Positions 1 to 12,380 of a DNA stretch of 64,000 bases are shown here, piece by piece (the stretch's first letter is position 1; every line of letters begins with the position of its first letter). The notes beneath the pieces are model-generated. The model had not been told where the DNA came from, did not search any database, and saw nothing but the letters and a program-made list of their open reading frames with translations. The stretch comes from Lepidodermella squamata. Taxonomy: Eukaryota > Gastrotricha. Location of the stretch: assembly GCA_047495785.1 (NCBI GenBank), contig JBLDXI010000003.1, positions 496,001 through 560,000 on the forward strand, written 5' to 3'. Made by a program: the position numbers and the translations under genes.

Positions 1-230
1 GTTCTATCGCATCACAACCAGAAAGAAATACTCTATATTCAGCCGGTATGAAAAATCGCGCCATTAGAGATTAGAGCCTCTCAACTAACAAGAAACTAGA
101 AAAAAAAATGATTAGAATTAGAATAAACCTGAAAGTCCTCCTAGTTTCGTTAAAGCTTATTGATTATGTCCACCTAGGTGATGTAGTTGAAATGAAAGTG
201 AAAGCATTTTAGGATAACCTGATATGCACA

Positions 231-408
231 TGTCGTATTTAAAGTCGTATTTAAAATCATATATTCTTGATAAAAGACAAGGCCAAAATGCCTAATTTTA
301 TTTTTCATGGGTTTTCGAAATCTGGGTTAAAATCCGCAGGACATGAGTCATTTTGGCCAAGAATATATGATTATCAAGAATATATGATTATCGACTTTAC
401 ATACGACA
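231..408. repeat. MITE-like inverted repeat
   Basis: The ends are inverted copies of each other: TGTCGTATTTAAAGTCG at 231 and its imperfect reverse complement ending in ATACGACA at 408. Both arms continue inward through an AATCATATATTCTTG block and a GGCCAAAAT block. The right arm holds the ATATATGATTATCAAGAAT motif twice. No coding potential is visible. It looks like a short non-autonomous foldback or MITE; no clear target-site duplication was identified. Confidence 0.5.
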
Positions 409-632
409 CATAGAACCAATTAGAGCCCGAAAATTGCAACAATCTCAGTGAATTAAATGGTAAACCGGCATTTTCAGTATTCAGCATTCATTTGAATTTG
501 AGCCCATTTTGGGCATAGATTTTGAGTAATTCTGTTTGCTGTCGGCGCGCCGGTCTCCACTGATCTGAAATCTTACTTTTACCTTTCATTCATTATTCAA
601 TTTACACTAGGCTTTAACATTCTTCAAATTTC

Positions 633-3600
633 ATGGCTCGCATAAAAAATACAAGAAATGCAGATAAACAGCTTCCGTCTTATATCAATCCGAATCAGCG
701 CTGCGTAAGTTTTTCACAAAATGTTTAGCAAACATTTTTGCTGAACAATATCCATAACATTTTACAGTCGAAACGCCAAATGATGGAATCTGCAAAGAGA
801 AACACTGGTAAAGCCTACTTAAGGCAACAGTTGGTTCGAGATGGGAAGATCATCCGCAAAGCAAAAATGGTCGAAGCAAAAGTCGGCCGGAGAATTATTT
901 GCAAATGTGACCGCAAGTGCCATTTAAAATTTACTGAAAATCAATGCGCTGCCATTTGCCGGGCCGTGTGGAGATCTGGCAAAATTAAGGATCGGCGCAC
1001 TTTTGTGTGCCGCTTTGTTAGCGTCATTGAAGGGAAACGCAATTTTCGTTACGCGATCCCGGGCGAAGCTAGCAGCGATAATTCAAGACCTCGCAAGCAA
1101 TTTGACGTTGAAGTAAGCTTCTCTGATTTTGTATCTTCTTCTGAAACTAATAAATCCAACTTCAGGTATGCTACCCTTTTTTCTTGGCATGCACCGCTCT
1201 GACTCGCCGTTTTATCGGCTGGACTCTGGACTTCAAACAGGCCCCATTTCGAGCGGCCGTTCTTGAAGATGGGCGGGGCAAGCAGAAGGGCAGGGGCGCA
1301 ATTTCTCGACAGCAGCTTGATGCTGTTATCTCGTTTATCAATGGAATCGAGCGATTGCCGTCTCATTTCAAACGGAAAGAGTGCAACAAACAATTTATCG
1401 ACAGGTTTCTTCTAATTTGATAGCTGCGTGCCGATTTTTCATTACAATTTATCGCATTAGCTATCATTCTATAGCGTCGCTCTATCGCGACTATTGTGAT
1501 AACCTAAGGAAAAGGCGAAGCGAATTCGAAGACGCTGCTGGGACATCTAAACCATCTTCCAGCAAAGATTTCAAGCCTGTTCATTACGAAACATTCAGAA
1601 GAATTTTCAGAAATTGCTTCCCCAATTTATCATTCAGAAGGCCCAAGGTACGTCTAAGATTACTTCGAATCTTTCCTGCATTATTTATTGACTCTGTTTC
1701 AGATTGATGGATGTAAATGTTGTCAGCGGCTCGCTAGCTTGTCAAAAGCAGATGTCGGCCGTGATAATCAGGGCCGAATTAGGAAGTTGCTCGACAAGCA
1801 CCTGGCCAGGCGCGATAACGCCCGAACTGCGCTTCGTCGAGACATTGCATACGGCGCGGCTAACAAACACCGAGTGAATGTGATCAATTTCGATTTTCAG
1901 GTACCAAACAAAAACTGTTTCCTAAAAAATCTGTTTATTATGATGATTTTTCTGTTATTAATATAGCGAAACCTTGAAGTTCCAAGCAGCAATCTCAAGT
2001 AAGTATTTTTTGTACTGGAGGGATAGTAACCCAGATATATAGTTCGCGAGCCCAAGGTGGAAAATCCCAAAAATCCTCAGGGAAACTCTCTGCCCTCTGG
2101 TCAACTGAAAACTAGATGCTTCGAAATAGGAAGTTTCATCGTCTTTGATGAGCTCATAATTCGTTGATTCTTCTTAACTTTGGTGTAATATTGTTTGTTG
2201 TTTAGGTTTCACAGTAAATTGCTGGTTCGTAATGTTACCGTCCATAACCTTACAACGCGGCAAACTCACAATTACGTTTTCGATGAGACAGAAGATAAGT
2301 TGAATTTCTTTCTGATTTTAGTTCAATTTGTTAATCTGTTTCCCTTCCTTTTTTCAAGTGGAAAAGGCGTTACGGAGGTGAGTATCAAATGTTGTGTACT
2401 AAAACTTCGCAAACTTCACTTTTTTTCAGGTTGCAACTGTTGTTTATCGGTACCTTACCGAGGTTCTCGACGAAAACATAGAGCATTGCATAATGTGGTC
2501 TGGTTAGTAAACATTTTTTAATCACTTTCGTTTTTCATGGAGATTTATCGTTGTTTCATTTTTCACTAGATAATTGTCCAGGCCAGCAAAAGAACAAATT
2601 CTTTCCGAATTTGATTCATCACGCGCTGGCTACAGCTGCTGGCACGCGCCGTGAGCTATCGGTTGTTGAGCACAAGTTTCTAGTCTCGGGACATTCGCAG
2701 CAGCCGGTTGACAGGTAAGCACGCGTTATTTCAAGAATGGAAATGACGGGGAACTCCCCGTTGTCACGGGTCGCCTTCGTTCGTTCGTCGTTCGTCGTTC
2801 GTTCGTCGTTCGTCAAGGAGGATATGAGGAGGCAATACAAAATGGATTGCCTCCATCGCCTATGGCCTATGGCGAGGAGGATAGAGGTGTGTCTGTAAAA
2901 AACCACCCGTAAAACACTGGCAATCCCTTCGGGAAGGTACCATACCAGCGTGGGCGTGTGTTAGTGTTGTCAAAAAATGAGTCCTTGTTTCAGGAGGATG
3001 TGTTCGTAGCAGTAAAAAATGCGTTGTCGTGTGACGTCGGTCCGACGGCAAAAAAACAGTAGGGGGGGGGGGGGGGGGTAAAAAATGAATCCCATTCACA
3101 GGAGGATTAGAGCGTGCCAGTAAAAAATGTGCTGTCTGCCGGGATGCCAGTCAATGCCAAGTGCAGTTGTGCGCACGACATCGACGACAACATGGGCTGA
3201 CATGCTGACTCGCGAGACCGTTTTCGCGACGTGATCTGCTCGCCTATTACATGGTGCATACACATTATTCATGCTGCGTGTTTCGCAAACTCAAGTTTAC
3301 TCTGGGTCGGGCAAAATGAGTAGCGCAGACGGGAACCGCCCATACTATTTTTGCATGTGCGACGTGGCAACGCTACATGATTATGCGCAAAGCTGGGCAG
3401 CAAGTCAAAGATGTGCACGAAAACGTTATACTTAGGTCTTAGGTTGTGCATGTTCAAGGTCATACGTGCCACGTGCTTGAAGAAGTGACGGAGTAATACA
3501 AAATGTCCGTGACTGAAAGGGCTGAAAGGGTACTGAAATTCGTCGTCAAGACGCTTGCTGCTGTGACAGCAGCCAGTGCGGGCTCTCTGTGCACGTGCTG

Positions 3601-5135
3601 GAGGAGTGCGCATACCCTATAACAGGGCCGAATAATCCTTCTCTCCAGTTTTCTCCAGTTTTGGGCGGCTAATTTACGGGAGCTTAATGCACTGTTATCA
3701 GTTTTATTGCACACATTAATTGAAGGGAGTAATAAACGTTATTTAACATTCGCGCTTTTAAAATCGAGTACACTTGAAAAACTTGCACCCGAGAATGGAG
3801 GAGAGAGATGCATAGTAGTACAGATGCGGTTCCTGTACAATGGCGAGTACCGGCCGTCTTGAATGATGCAAAATATGTCACTTTCAATTTAGATGTGATC
3901 CCAGATGTTAATGTTGTAAATACACAAACCGTGAAAGCATGCGTCATCGGAACGCAAAGCCGTGTACATCACCTAGTGGCTCTGCTACTGATATTCACGC
4001 TGTTCACGCCAAGGTCAATGAAGGAAGACGTGAGAAATATCAGGAAGCTGTGAAGTCGACACGGCCGACATGATGAGATCGGCCGATAGACTACAATTGT
4101 GTATTATGAATAATTCAACATGTTAATGAGCTGGGAGTTCCCCGTCAACTGTCAAAGGCCGTCTGGCCGACAGTGGTAATGCTAGATGACGGCTTTTCGC
4201 CTATTAGTTGCCATGCCGCAATCGATCGGCAAATGAAACGTATTCGCCTCATAGCCGTTCCAAATGAATTGAGAGGTAAAACTACTTGGACGATCATGTT
4301 TCTTGGCCTTAAACCGTCAGCTTTTACTAGGTATTATTCTTGGTTCGAGTCTTCACCCTGGCGTCAACTTCCACGTTATTGAGTGCCATTTTAACGAATG
4401 GTTGAATCCAAAACAGGAGCCTAGGTGAGTTCGTTTGAAGGCAGAGGTTGCAGAGGTCATGATGATCTTATGAATCAACTCAGCTTCACCAGCCGATTCG
4501 ACTATCCTTCAGCAAACGGTGAACGAAGCATTTGGACCAGATTCTGCTGTTACAAGTGAGTTTTTCGGGTTTTAGCACAGAATCAGCTTTTACGGTGACA
4601 TTGAATGTATAAAAAAATTTATTCGAAATCTGCTGTTGAGACTGGCCAGGCGCATAGAAAAGGCTTTGATAATACCCCTTCTCTTTATTTTAACAATTAT
4701 GAAAACTTCTGGTGCATTTTTCATTACAGGTATTCTCGAGACCCTTCGTTTTTCGAAGCTAGCTCCGACTGGGAGGGGAATTACATTCGTTTTGAAGCTA
4801 CAAAACAAACGCCGTTTGCTTTCAAAGCAACTAACCGATATCCCAACGATCGGCCTCCAGAGTTCCAGTTGAGTGAGAAGAAAATGAGCGACATGTTCAC
4901 ATGGTATATTTATTGCTGATCATTACTATTGCTTAATAACTTTTCATTCAGGGTTGCTGAAGGTGTGATACCCTTGGCCTACCTTGACGTTGTAGCGAAA
5001 ATCCCCTCGAAACTCACGCCGGCGGAAATCGCCCAGAAAAAGGAGGCCGTGCGGCAAAAATACGCCAAATTTACGAATCCCGACAGCGGCTCAGATGATG
5101 ATACGGACGATCGCGAGAGTGACGATGAAAGTTAA
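633..5135 (+). CDS. transposase-like protein, SDxCxGQ..N / FLxSGHS family, multi-exon
   Basis: The start at 633 (MARIKNTRNADKQLP) opens a chain of exons that join in phase: 633-704, 768-1112, 1166-1404, 1461-1647, 1703-1900, 1967-1998, 2206-about 2300, 2359-2377, 2430-2502 and 2570-2714. The last exons are about 4493-4556, 4731-4901 and 4952-5135. The protein resembles a large, unnamed arthropod/invertebrate family often treated as transposon-derived: an NTGKAY start, a cysteine cluster (CKCDRKCHLKF), VCYPFFL, a CKCC motif, VNVINFDFQ, then SDNCPGQQKNKFFPN and EHKFLVSGHSQQPVDR. The SD..GQ..N block looks like an RNase-H-fold acidic site. The C-terminus ends in an acidic tail (SGSDDDTDDRESDDES). 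Exons between 2714 and about 4390 are not resolved; a repeat-rich stretch lies there. It may be a domesticated gene or an old element. Family recognition is from memory of its motifs; function is unknown. Confidence 0.62.
2876..3127. repeat. degenerate tandem units (about 110 bp) and G17 tract inside an intron-like stretch
   Basis: GGAGGAT recurs at about 2876, 2993 and 3101. Each copy is followed 15-25 bp later by a GTAAAAAA block, giving three diverged units of about 108-118 bp. A run of 17 G lies at 3062-3078. Just upstream, 2778-2816 is a (GTTCGTC)-type low-complexity run. The stretch sits between recognised exons of the transposase-like gene and probably represents intronic satellite-like DNA. 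Confidence 0.5.
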
Positions 5136-5958
5136 CGAATTATGACGCTATTTTATTGTCGTCATCTGTCACGTCACAAGGCCAACTTGTGGTCGGATTT
5201 ATTAATTATGTTGGAAATAAATTATTCATTTTTATTACTTGTCGTGATGTGTGGGTGTGTTATCTTTTATCGCTCTAATGCCAGGTTCTTTCTCTTTTTC
5301 CGAAGCGCATTGAGAACGTATTAAATTTTAACAAATTTTCATGTTGGGTAACTTTATGCGTAGATTCCAAATTTGCAATCCATAACTTTATGAAACCGAT
5401 ACTTCTCGATGATCCATGATAATGATGATTGAATCTCGATGTTGAGACTGCCGTAGCTCTATCGGCTATTCTCACCACTTTTGTGACGCTTCAATCCGGA
5501 ATACCGCTAGACGATTTGTTCTCGAATACAGAATTTCTGAGGCCATCTAACGATTTCAAGAAATCGGAAAACCCCATAGCGGATAGAATAAACTGGGTCT
5601 CCCAATTTCACCCGATTAGTATGCACAAAAGACTCATTGAGGTAAATTGTTATCCCTTGTGGTCGCTTGCGATCGCATTATTCGATACCAATAAATCTAA
5701 AATCCGCCCAGAATTTCACCCCGTGGTAGGTAGAATATAGAATATCAATATAACAAAATGTATTAAAAAATGACAGATATTGATTGTCGCGAAAATGATT
5801 GTTTACATTACTCACGTCTCATGACTTGAAAACAACAGTCAATACTTATAATAGGGCATCAGAAAAAGATGCATCTGAAAGCGTCTTAACATTCCTTCAC
5901 GGTAAAACGATAATAACAGGGAGATTTTAATGAGAGATATCTTGAAGTCAAGCTGCCA
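5136..5958. other. intergenic, convergent gene ends
   Basis: The stretch lies between the 3' ends of the transposase-like gene (+) and the ion-channel gene (-). ORFs here are short and show no recognisable motif. I see no repeat or RNA gene. Confidence 0.5.
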
Positions 5959-8900
5959 TCAAATCGCCATGAACAGGTATATATTAATTCCAAGCAGAGC
6001 TGCGAAAGCCAGCAAAAACGCGACCATATCAACAAGTCGGATGAAAGAGATCTTCCGGCCTTTCACTATTGTCAGCTTCGACGAGATGAGCTTGTTTTTC
6101 TTATCAGCAGTTAGATTCGTCACAATAATCTCATAGACCGTGATGGCTGATACAAGGGCGGATAACATGAGAACGTAATTCGTGTACAACAGCTGTTTAG
6201 AATTCTGGGCGACACTGCTCAGAACATCAGACTGAGCTACAACCAACGCTAGCATGACAGTCGAGGAAAGAACCGGCCGGTCTGCAACATCAGGCTCCAT
6301 AAGGAAGGAACCGAAAGCAACAAAAATGAGTAGATAGCAAGGAATCATCAAGTTGACAATGAAATAAGTTGGATCGCGTTTGTATGTCAGGGCGATTTTG
6401 CCATACGAAACAGGGGCTCCAATTCGACACGGAGATGCGCAAGTTCCACGCATCGTTCGAGCATTCATCAGGGTCCACATGCCATTTGAAAGTGAATCAT
6501 AGGACCTGACGTAGACGCCAGCTATAGCTACAAATGCCGCCGGCTCGTCCAGCAAGAAAGTGAACTCGCAGGTCTGAGAATCAAACGGGAATTTCGATAA
6601 ATCCATCTTGCAGGCTGAGGAGAAGGTTCCAACCCGGTCCCAGTGGAAAAACAGTGTTCGATTCGGTCGTGTTGCGTAATACATGATTTGAGCTTTCTCC
6701 CCGAAGTTGCTCAGGTAAACATCGGTCGTAGAATTCGGCAAGGTAATTTTTGGTCGCCAAAAGTTAGAGCTGCCCACCGGAATCACTCGCTCAGTGACTT
6801 CAGCACTAGGAGCTGTGTAGTCAGCGGAGCATGAAAGAATAGGCCATTGAACTAGCAGAGAGCCCCATAGAGAAATCTCACTCTCAACTTGGTCGAGTGA
6901 CACCAACCTCTCTGCGGAGAATGTTAGGTATATGGACGTGTTCACCTGAGGCGATCTCCGTTCACTGTCAAGGTATGGACACGTCTCTAGGTCCTTATAT
7001 TTGACAGCTGGTTCGTAATTTCCATCCAGAGGGTCAGGAATCGGAGCCTTGTCTGTGTCAGTTACACCGAGATCATCTTGAAATAACATTGCCATTGTTG
7101 ACAGCTTCGTGTTTGCAAAGTTCGAGGAAGATATTTCAGACAATGCAGTAGTTTGCAGATCGGGGGGTTTTGTAGAGGCAGCGGTTATCGAATTCCAGGA
7201 TGTTGACGATGACCAATCGGAAGCGTATTGAGGTGTTGTTGAGCCTGGAGAGGGGTTTGTCGACAGCCCTTCAGTCAACCGCCAAACCATTCTGGAAAAT
7301 AATTTGATCTAATCACAACTCATTTTCTATACACGCGACCAAAAATACGCTTTTCGATAGGCGACATAATTAGGGCTGCCCAATCCTTGAATCGAGTAAA
7401 GCATGGACTTTTGGTAGACAGCGTCTCGAAATCCTGGTACGGGGAAGTTCTTAAAGCAGTCGTAAGAAGCCATGGCTCCATTCGCTGGTAGTTTAGCCAC
7501 AGATGCGTTCACAGAATCGTTGAAATGCTGCACAACGATGCGGAAACTTGCATTCCCAGATGCATCGAAAAATGCGGTATCCCCACAGCCCGGTGATGAA
7601 GACATAGTTCCAGGGGGCGGGATCGTGACGTTGTCAGTTTTGTTAGGGTAATAGCCGATGTAAAACTCGCCTCTGTTCGGCATCAGATTCTGCCAGATTC
7701 CGAGCCCAATAAGATCAGTGATGCCATTGAAATCAGACGAATTGCCGATTTTTACTAAAATTAGATATCATTAAAAACATAATTTTTCTTGATAAATTCT
7801 CACATCTTTTCGGGTAAGTCTTAGTCAGGCCAAAAGCCAAGCCAAGCCAACCTTGGGATCCATTGGTGCTGCATGACACATCAATATCGAATTCGATGCG
7901 CCAGTCGGTGAAGAAATGATAATAATACTGCAATCATATACTCAGAATTTTAAGGTGGTAGGAGAAAGCAGAAATACACTTACCGATGATTCAAACTGTC
8001 TTGGTGAGCGAGTGCTGCTGATCAGCTCATAATTTTTCGAAGCGGTCAACGTCACAGGCTTGGTTGTAAAATTGTATTCACCCGTGTAGTCGTAGCTTGT
8101 ATACCCACTGAAAGTAGTCCCAGTGTTAGCTGGTAGGGCTAACGTGTACAAATCTGCAGGGGCCGGAGAGTCTTCAGTAAGGCCCCATAAGTACCTTAAC
8201 GAAAGGTTACAAAGCTTACGGAAATATTTCAAAATTGCTGTCACAGCAAATGATTGACGACTATTTGCACACGATACACAACAACAACGTAATTTCTATA
8301 TGCAACCTAAATTTCTGCATTGCTCAGCGCCCTTTTTCTTACCATCATTATTGCGTCAACTTACATTCGTTTTACAAGAGCATCTCCATCGGCTCCATTT
8401 ATAGCATAGAAACAGGGCATGATCCCGCCGTATAGCATTTGGTATCCGATGTATCCCACGTAGCCTGTAAACTGTATCACAGTTGAACAGACCGCTGCAC
8501 CAGAGCTAGAAACTGCTGTAACCTTGAAATAAAATTGAGAAAATCATCGCAATCTGGCAATCAATGAAGTCAACACAAACTGTTAAAACATCTAAGACGT
8601 TTTGGTAGATCATGCGAAATTGAGCGACGCCTGTAGATGAAATGACACAGCTTGAGTCAAACGTGAACGTATTTGTTGAGGCGTTGAAGGGCGGCGCAAC
8701 AGGAGGGCCAGTGTCCATAGAAGTCCTCCAAGTGATCACTACTTTACCATTCGGTTCCAACTTGAGGAAAGCCAATAAACCGAATCCATAGTTTGTGAAA
8801 ACATCGTAGTACGTTGACGAAAGAGACGAGACATCTAAGAGCCGAGAAAACAGCTTGAGATGTTGTGTTTAATGTGTAGGAAGCTTACTTGGGCTCATGC

Positions 8901-9422
8901 GACTATATGTTAACGAAAACCCAAACCAGGCATTTGATGATCCACTGGTTTTGTATCGCAGCTCAACTTCGTACTCCAAGCGCCAATTTGCCAAGTAATA
9001 TCCCACGTCCTATTCATGAATGGACAGATGTACAGATTACGCCTTGTTTTTCCGCTCAAGAAGAAATCACAACGATCGACTCAATATAAGGCATTGTGAT
9101 TTCTTCAGGGAAATTTAGTATCAAGATAACTCACGGGGCCTTGCAGAATCGCGAGAGATTCATTCGGTGAAGAGTTTGCCGCTGACATGGAGTTGAGTTG
9201 GTAGCCATTCGCAACTTTTCGACCCGAGTAGTATGTCGTGAACGAGGCATTGCTGTTGACCTGAGCATTTTCACCGTCGAATGAACAATACGGGCGGTAC
9301 GCTGGCGGCCCTTTGAAGCCGATCGGAAGCTGCAACGAGTTAGTATCCGGCGTGGGATCATAACCAGCACAAACTAACGCGGCCATTGCTGCTGGCAAGA
9401 TTAGAGAGCTTGCTGGAGGCAT
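5959..9422 (-). CDS. Cys-loop ligand-gated ion channel with duplicated N-terminal extracellular module
   Basis: Eight exons join without phase conflict into 961 codons: 9422-9135, 9009-8889, 8834-8581, 8522-8365, 8194-7984, 7927-7804, 7754-7335 and 7268-5959. The start at 9422 gives a signal peptide (MPPASSLILPAAMAALVCAG). The last exon is a pentameric channel subunit: ligand-binding domain with SNFWRPK, the Cys-loop CKMDLSKFPFDSQTC (13 residues between cysteines), then M1 (YFIVNLMIPCYLLIFVAFG), M2 (PVLSSTVMLALVVAQSDVL), M3 (NYVLMLSALVSAITVYEII), a short loop and a C-terminal M4. The M1-M2 linker (PDVADRP) lacks the usual anion PAR signature, so ion selectivity is unclear. Residues of about 1-525 precede the normal subunit start and consist of two homologous modules. 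Ordinary subunits have no such region. The last splice (7335/7268) is the least certain; a start at 7290 would give a near-normal subunit without the extension. Confidence 0.85.
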
Positions 9423-9479
9423 TTCGCGAAATTTCAGAATGAAGCTCAAAATGCCGCGACCGTCAGTTTTATTCCTCAA

Positions 9480-11546
9480 GCCCCGCCCTCGCTGTTTGAA
9501 TATGATAAATTATAAATTGTCAACTCGTTTATAGGGCAGTCGTTTCGAACTCATGGCGTCTCAGACAGGAACAATCTGAGTTTGGCGTACATTGTTACAG
9601 CAGTTCTACAGCGCCCTTATGTTGGTTTTTGTATGGGGTTTATCATATGAGTTCATGTGTTTAATATTTATGGCGCACTGATATTGAACTCGCACTCACT
9701 CGGTGCGTGAGGTTCGGGAAGAATGACAAAGCCGCTAGGTACCTTATTACCCATTAACCAGAATTTTTCAGCTTGGGGAGGAGAAGTCGCGTACAGTTCT
9801 CTGATATTTTTCTCGAAAACAAAAACACGCAACCTAATTTTACTACTTGTACGAATAATGCCAGATGTACAAAGAAAAACCAGCGATTTCGGGTGTGATT
9901 TTTCGTAAAGCAGGTATATTGTCGCCCTCGAGGTCTACTCCAAGTATCATCCGACGGCTGCTAGTACCGCATACCGCACCTGGCTTGCCAGCCTTACAGG
10001 GTCCATGCGAGCGACGTGCCCGTACCAGCGAAGTTGACGCCTAGCTTTTTTGAAGTTATTTGACAGCGAGTTGCTGATGGGCATACACAGGGTGCGATCT
10101 TGGATCCTGGAGGGGATGGAAAACTGTTTTTGTTTTTGCTGTATTTGTTAAAATGACTAGTGGTATAAAATAAAAGCTCGCAAATCGAGAAAATTGTGAA
10201 GATTTTCCACTAAAACACGCTCCAAAACCTCTCAAAATTGACAAAACAATGGGATAAGGGATAATTACATAGACCGCTATACATCGTCACGCGTGACGGA
10301 AGATCACGGGCGGACCGGCGACATCATCATGTGTGCCAAGTGGGACCCGCTAAACCGCCCTCCGTCCTGCCTGGATCTCTCGAGGCTGGGGGATACAATT
10401 CACACCAATCACCCCCCCCCCCCCTCCCACTTCACGGTACTTCACACAATGCGAAAGAGTATGCTCGTTTGAGACTACTTTGCAAGCGGCAAATGCTTTT
10501 CTGAGGCTCGCTTAGTTCATAAACATGTTGTGGCTATTCTGAGGGGGCTGTTGAATGTTAAAGTGTGGCACTTAAGGAGGCAGCTCTGTATTTGAAATGA
10601 TAAAAAGCTGAGGATTCTATGTTAAATGGTTTCCTGAAATTCGGACTTACAGGTCGGACTGACCCTGTAGCTGTCGGGTAGTTAAAAAAGGCACAGCGCA
10701 TATTTTACTGATAACTGTACTATCAATGTGGTGAATGATCGCTCCAAGGGAATTACAAGCTCCTGAGAAAGAAGGTAGGCACTTGGTTCCCACCCGTCCG
10801 ACAATGTTGAATCACCCTCTTCACAGCGTAGTTTCCGAGAAATTCTTCCTGCTACTCCACCTCGATGTGATAATCGCTTAGAATTTTTGTTCATGAGTTA
10901 CCTTTGTTCTAACGAGCAGCAAGATTCCTTAGCTATGACGTTCTGCAGCGATTGCCCATGGGAGTCTGCTTAAAGCTTACGGCAACCCAGGTGACGTAAG
11001 ATTTTCACATAATTTGCCGTACGCTCGGTCATCAACCCTGTGAGCGAAGCGTCGAAAACAATCGAATCAAGTTTGCTTAGAAAACGTTTAGGTTTACAGA
11101 AGTTCCAAATTAAATTCTTATCACTTTAAAAAGCATAATGAATAATATTAAATCTGATTATGCCGAAGTGATCTGATTCAAAATGCAGTTTCAACTTTGT
11201 TTCGATTTTTCAATAGGAATAAATCACCAGTAATGCTGACCCGCACCCAAAAGGTCTATCGTTAAAGTTGCAGCACTTGACCATCCATGCTTAGTAAACA
11301 ACGCAGATACATTTGTTTTCACTATCGTGCCGTTGAAGGCTAAATGTATAACCCAAAGTTGAAAATTAAACCTGAAACTAGTTTCGGACTGCTTTAAAGT
11401 GGTTGATTGCATCGGCGCCAAAGATGGGTACAAATTGCATGGATACAGTGCCGTAAACAAATTACGTTCAAGTGCATTACTGGGCTATAAAGACTCCGGG
11501 AGATTTCGTCACGCCCGAAATAATCATTTTCTCGAACGAAGTCAAC
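9480..11546. other. intergenic with LINE remnant and a C13 tract
   Basis: There is no gene beyond the retrotransposon scrap listed separately. A run of 13 C lies at 10412-10424. Short ORFs on both strands carry no recognised domain. Confidence 0.45.
9947..10054 (-). pseudogene. LINE (non-LTR retrotransposon) C-terminal remnant
   Basis: On the minus strand, 35 in-frame codons read FKKARRQLRWYGHVARMDPV and then RLASQ before a stop. The RQLRWYGHVARM block is the hallmark near the C-terminus of many non-LTR reverse transcriptases (RTE- and jockey-like elements). Nothing recognisable precedes it, so only a short 3' scrap survives. The exact clade cannot be told. Confidence 0.6.
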
Positions 11547-11929
11547 ATGTATTCTCTCATCTTGCGGTTAGCACTTCTTTTGTCTCTTGGCGTTGCGTGC
11601 CATTCGATTGAATGTTACACTAAGGATGAATCCTGCTTCGAAGACGATACATTTTGCCGCGTAAGTTGCTGCTCTTATTCTCTGGTCGTTCGACTGCAAT
11701 GTGTCGCATATATATATAGAAAGTGGTACTGGGAGTTGCTGGATCGCAACTCGAGGTTAGGGACTGTGCAGAACGATGCGCTCCAGGATCAGTTACAGAC
11801 TCTCGAGGCGACACGTTGCAGGTTTACTGTTGTAGGACGGATTGGTGTAACGCGGCCAACTCACGGCATAACAATAGCTTATTGCTCATGACTGTTGCCT
11901 CTGCAATGACGCGTTACCTCATTTTATAA
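11547..11929 (+). CDS. small secreted Ly6/three-finger, GPI-anchor type protein
   Basis: Two exons, 11547-11660 and 11720-11929, are joined in phase 0 across a 59-bp intron (GTAAGT...ATATAG). The product is 107 residues. It opens with a signal peptide (MYSLILRLALLLSLGVACHS), followed by a cysteine-rich body beginning IECYTKDESCFEDD. The body closes with the Ly6/uPAR signature CCRTDWCN (CC-x2-D-x-CN). A C-terminal hydrophobic tail (SLLLMTVASAMTRYLIL) fits a GPI-attachment signal. Such proteins sit on the outer cell surface and often modulate receptors, nicotinic channels included, but no partner can be inferred here. Confidence 0.8.
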
Positions 11930-12171
11930 TGAAGTTCTAGATCGCAACAACTTTGATTTTGAACGCTTTGTTTCCCGTCAGCAATTCTACTATCCTGTCT
12001 CAGGCGATAACGCTTGACGTTTGAGCTGACAAGTTACCACAAGCGGAGCCAGTACAAGTTCCATTTACACGTGCCGTATGTGCGATCATGAACTACGGAA
12101 GAGGCAGTGCGAAGGTGTGATGATGCTCGGGATTGTGGCGGATTGAACTGTTGTGCTGAGCTAAGTAAGCA

Positions 12172-12172
<1 letters not shown>

Positions 12173-12228
<56 letters not shown>
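12173..12228. repeat. (GA)28 microsatellite
   Basis: Uninterrupted GA dinucleotides run for 56 bp. Confidence 0.97.
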
Positions 12229-12230
<2 letters not shown>

Positions 12231-12380
12231 GTTGACTGGAAATTGTCAACGAAAAGAAATTCTATGTCTACTCAGGTAACACACGAAATTTGTTTCTTCG
12301 TTGACATTCTTACAATTCCGTCGTCAACACATCACTCTGCATTTTTTTATATGTTTCTTGGGTCGTTATATTCCTACAAT

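Noticed and set aside
3062-3078. G17 run as a functional quadruplex
   Set aside because: A simple homopolymer, possibly a sequencing or assembly feature; no flanking G-tract pattern.
3808-4053. Possible internal exon of the transposase-like gene
   Set aside because: The frame is open but I could match it to no part of the family and the splice phases could not be fixed, so it was not listed as an exon.
2744-4150. GGGGAACTCCC words in opposite orientation at about 2749 and 4137, suggesting a TIR-bounded insertion
   Set aside because: Only 11-12 bp match and no target duplication flanks them.
5429-5740. 103-codon ORF downstream of the transposase-like gene
   Set aside because: No homology recognised and no neighbouring exon joins it; treated as intergenic.
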